Shown: piece after piece, positions 4,898-6,511 of the stretch | Position numbering within the stretch: the stretch's first letter is position 1 | Layout: the number at the start of each line of letters is the position of its first letter | Assembly (NCBI GenBank): GCA_003693905.1 | Contig: RFLL01000004.1 | Span: 1-6,511, forward strand | Direction: 5' to 3' | Origin: Alphaproteobacteria bacterium | GTDB taxonomy: Bacteria; Pseudomonadota; Alphaproteobacteria; Kiloniellales; J153 | DNA: 6,511 nt | Made by a program: the position numbers and the translations under genes | Notes under the pieces: model-generated | Database searches by the model: none | What the model saw: the letters and a program-made list of their open reading frames with translations, nothing else | What the model was told of the DNA's origin: nothing

Positions 4898-6511
4898 ATG
4901 GACGTTACGCCGGATAGTGCGGGAATCCGGGACAAGGAAGGGGAATGGTCACCTGTGGATAATGGCGGCATTTCGACCACTGAACCGACCACGGAAACTG
5001 GAGCCGGCGCCGAAAGAGATCGCCCGGACGGCTGCTCACCCATTGTGGCAGGGGCGCGGGGTGTTCCCGCATCGGGAGATGGCCACTCAATCGCGGGCCC
5101 TGAGATTCTGGGCAACGGTCAGATCCGCGACGTGTTCCAGAACGAGCGCGGGATCACCGTCCACATCGAGCGATCGCGCGATGCCCTGCTCAGCGATTTC
5201 GGCAAGGCGACCCTGAACGATCGCTATCTGCTTCCGGGGGAAAGCTTCCAGGATCTGTTCGCCCGCGTCGCCGCCCATTTTGCCGACGACACCGCCCACG
5301 CGCAGCGCCTCTATGATGCCATCTCGCGCCTGTGGTTCATGCCCGCCACGCCGATCCTGTCGAACGGCGGCACCACCCGCGGCCTGCCGATTTCGTGCTT
5401 TCTCAACGAGGCCTCCGATTCGCTCGAAGGCATCGTCGATCTGTGGAACGAAAACGTCTGGCTGGCGGCGCGCGGCGGCGGCATCGGCAGCTACTGGGGC
5501 AACCTGCGCTCGATCGGCGAGCGGGTGGGCAGCAACGGCAAGACCTCGGGCGTGATCCCGTTCATCCGGGTCATGGATTCGCTCACCCTGGCCATAAGCC
5601 AGGGTTCGCTGCGGCGCGGCTCGGCGGCCTGCTACATGCCGGTGTCGCACCCGGAAATCGAGGAATTCATCGAAATCCGCCGCCCCACCGGCGGCGATCC
5701 CAACCGCAAGGCGCTCAATCTGCACCACGGGGTGGTGGTCTGCGACGCCTTCATGCGCGCAGTGGAAAGCGACGGCGACTGGCCGCTGGTCAGTCCCAGG
5801 GACGGAGCCGTGGTGCGCACGATCAAGGCGCGCGCCCTGTGGATCCGCATCCTGACCGCACGGATCGAAACCGGCGAGCCCTACATCCTGTTCGGCGACC
5901 ACGTCAACCGCGCCCTGCCCGAACATCAGAAGCTGGCCGGCCTGACGGTGAAGATGTCCAACCTGTGCAGCGAGATCACGCTGCCCACCGGGCGCGACCA
6001 CCTGGGACGAGAGCGCACGGCGGTCTGCTGCCTGTCGTCGCTCAACCTGGACACCTACGACGAGTGGTGCGACGAGCCGGGCTTCATCGAGGACGTGATG
6101 CGGTTCCTTGACAACGTGCTCGACGATTTCATCGCCCGGGCACCGGACACCATGGCCCGGGCGCGTTATTCGGCGCTGCGCGAACGCTCGGTCGGCCTCG
6201 GTGTCATGGGCTTCCATTCGTTCCTGCAGGCCCGCGGCATCCCCCTCGAAGGGGTCATGGCCAAGGTGTGGAACCGGCGCATTTTCAAGCACATCCGCGA
6301 ACAGGCCGACGCCGCCTCGCGGACCCTGGCGCGCGAGCGCGGCCCCTGCCCCGATGCGGCCGAATTCGGCATCGAAGAGCGCTTTTCCAACAAGCTGGCG
6401 ATCGCGCCGACCGCCTCGATCTCGATTATCTGCGGCGGCACCTCGCCGGGAATCGAACCGTTCGCCGCCAACGCCTACACCCACAAGACGCTGAGCGGCT
6501 CGGTCCCGGTC
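4898..6511 (+). CDS. nrdA: Class Ia ribonucleoside-diphosphate reductase large subunit, partial (3' end outside the window)
   Basis: The gene runs off the right edge after 538 codons. The enzyme reduces ribonucleoside diphosphates to deoxyribonucleotides in the cytosol, using a radical delivered by NrdB. Expected active-site residues are present: C167 (PISCFLNE) and C377 (AVCCLSS) as the redox pair, C357 as the thiyl radical cysteine in NLCSEI, with N355 and E359. A second cysteine, C378, follows C377. Other hallmarks are ARGGGIGSYWG (191-201) and PTASISIICGGTSPGIEP near the end of the visible part. The C-terminal radical-transfer tyrosines and swinging cysteines lie outside the window. No ATP-cone domain is visible. 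Residues 1-68 are a polar, low-complexity segment unlike the rest, and third-position GC there is about 57% against about 84% in the next 69 codons (hand count). Start chosen at 4898 because of its Shine-Dalgarno; the in-frame stop at 4820 limits the frame. Confidence 0.93.
   Translation, partial: MDVTPDSAGIRDKEGEWSPVDNGGISTTEPTTETGAGAERDRPDGCSPIVAGARGVPASGDGHSIAGPEILGNGQIRDVFQNERGITVHIERSRDALLSDFGKATLNDRYLLPGESFQDLFARVAAHFADDTAHAQRLYDAISRLWFMPATPILSNGGTTRGLPISCFLNEASDSLEGIVDLWNENVWLAARGGGIGSYWGNLRSIGERVGSNGKTSGVIPFIRVMDSLTLAISQGSLRRGSAACYMPVSHPEIEEFIEIRRPTGGDPNRKALNLHHGVVVCDAFMRAVESDGDWPLVSPRDGAVVRTIKARALWIRILTARIETGEPYILFGDHVNRALPEHQKLAGLTVKMSNLCSEITLPTGRDHLGRERTAVCCLSSLNLDTYDEWCDEPGFIEDVMRFLDNVLDDFIARAPDTMARARYSALRERSVGLGVMGFHSFLQARGIPLEGVMAKVWNRRIFKHIREQADAASRTLARERGPCPDAAEFGIEERFSNKLAIAPTASISIICGGTSPGIEPFAANAYTHKTLSGSVPV
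4954..4962 (-). promoter_or_regulatory. DnaA box 2, inside the nrdA 5' end
   Basis: This is a second perfect TTATCCACA (minus strand) within the 13-bp repeat CACCTGTGGATAA at 4950-4962, 79 bp downstream of the first copy. It falls in codons 19-22 of nrdA as annotated. Both boxes have the same orientation. Confidence 0.6.

Noticed and set aside
4552..4917. 121-codon plus-strand open frame starting with GTG
   Set aside because: It spans the two terminator hairpins, the NrdR boxes and DnaA box 1 and overlaps the nrdA start. Its translation resembles no family, so the DNA is better explained as regulatory.
5087..6484. 465-codon open frame on the minus strand, opposite nrdA
   Set aside because: It is fully antisense to well-conserved nrdA codons. 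GC-rich third positions keep the opposite frame open, and the translation has no recognisable domain.
4898..6511. Class II (adenosylcobalamin-dependent, NrdJ) reductase as an alternative
   Set aside because: The motifs around C357 and the AVCCLSS segment match alphaproteobacterial class Ia NrdA better, and the NrdR control region also fits. The missing C-terminus and the adjacent nrdB would settle it.

Overview
The window looks like chromosomal DNA from a GC-rich alphaproteobacterium. The main evidence is the partial ribonucleotide reductase large subunit at the right end. Its sequence around the catalytic cysteine (NLCSEITLPTGRDHLG followed by AVCCLSSLNL) is the form I know from alphaproteobacterial class Ia NrdA. 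No mobile element, CRISPR array, tRNA or rRNA is visible.

Layout: (1) 35-529, minus strand, a small exported SnoaL/NTF2-like protein of unknown role. (2) 530-682, a divergent intergenic region with a plausible minus-strand promoter and an 8-bp inverted repeat. (3) 683-3991, plus strand, an 1102-residue protein made of a double zinc ribbon, a class III nucleotide cyclase domain, an AAA/STAND-type ATPase and a C-terminal helical repeat region. (4) 4145-4531, minus strand, a DUF302 protein convergent with the cyclase gene. (5) 4532-4897, a 366-bp non-coding stretch dense in signals: two plus-strand hairpins each followed by a T tract, then a tandem pair of NrdR-type boxes and a perfect DnaA box. 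(6) 4898-6511, plus strand, the first 538 codons of nrdA, cut by the window edge, with a second perfect DnaA box inside its first 22 codons.

The most interesting part is 4560-4965. The nrdA control region combines two palindromes exactly 31 bp apart (the usual NrdR geometry), a further perfect 12-bp palindrome between them, and two copies of a 13-bp repeat that each contain the consensus DnaA box. This suggests dNTP supply is tied both to nucleotide-pool sensing (NrdR) and to replication initiation (DnaA). Just upstream, two terminator-like hairpins point in the plus direction although no plus-strand gene lies within 570 bases before them. This suggests either an unannotated plus-strand transcript antisense to the DUF302 gene or insulation of nrdA.

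The other genes show no obvious functional link to nrdA or to one another. All promoter, operator and terminator calls come from reading the sequence by eye and have not been tested.
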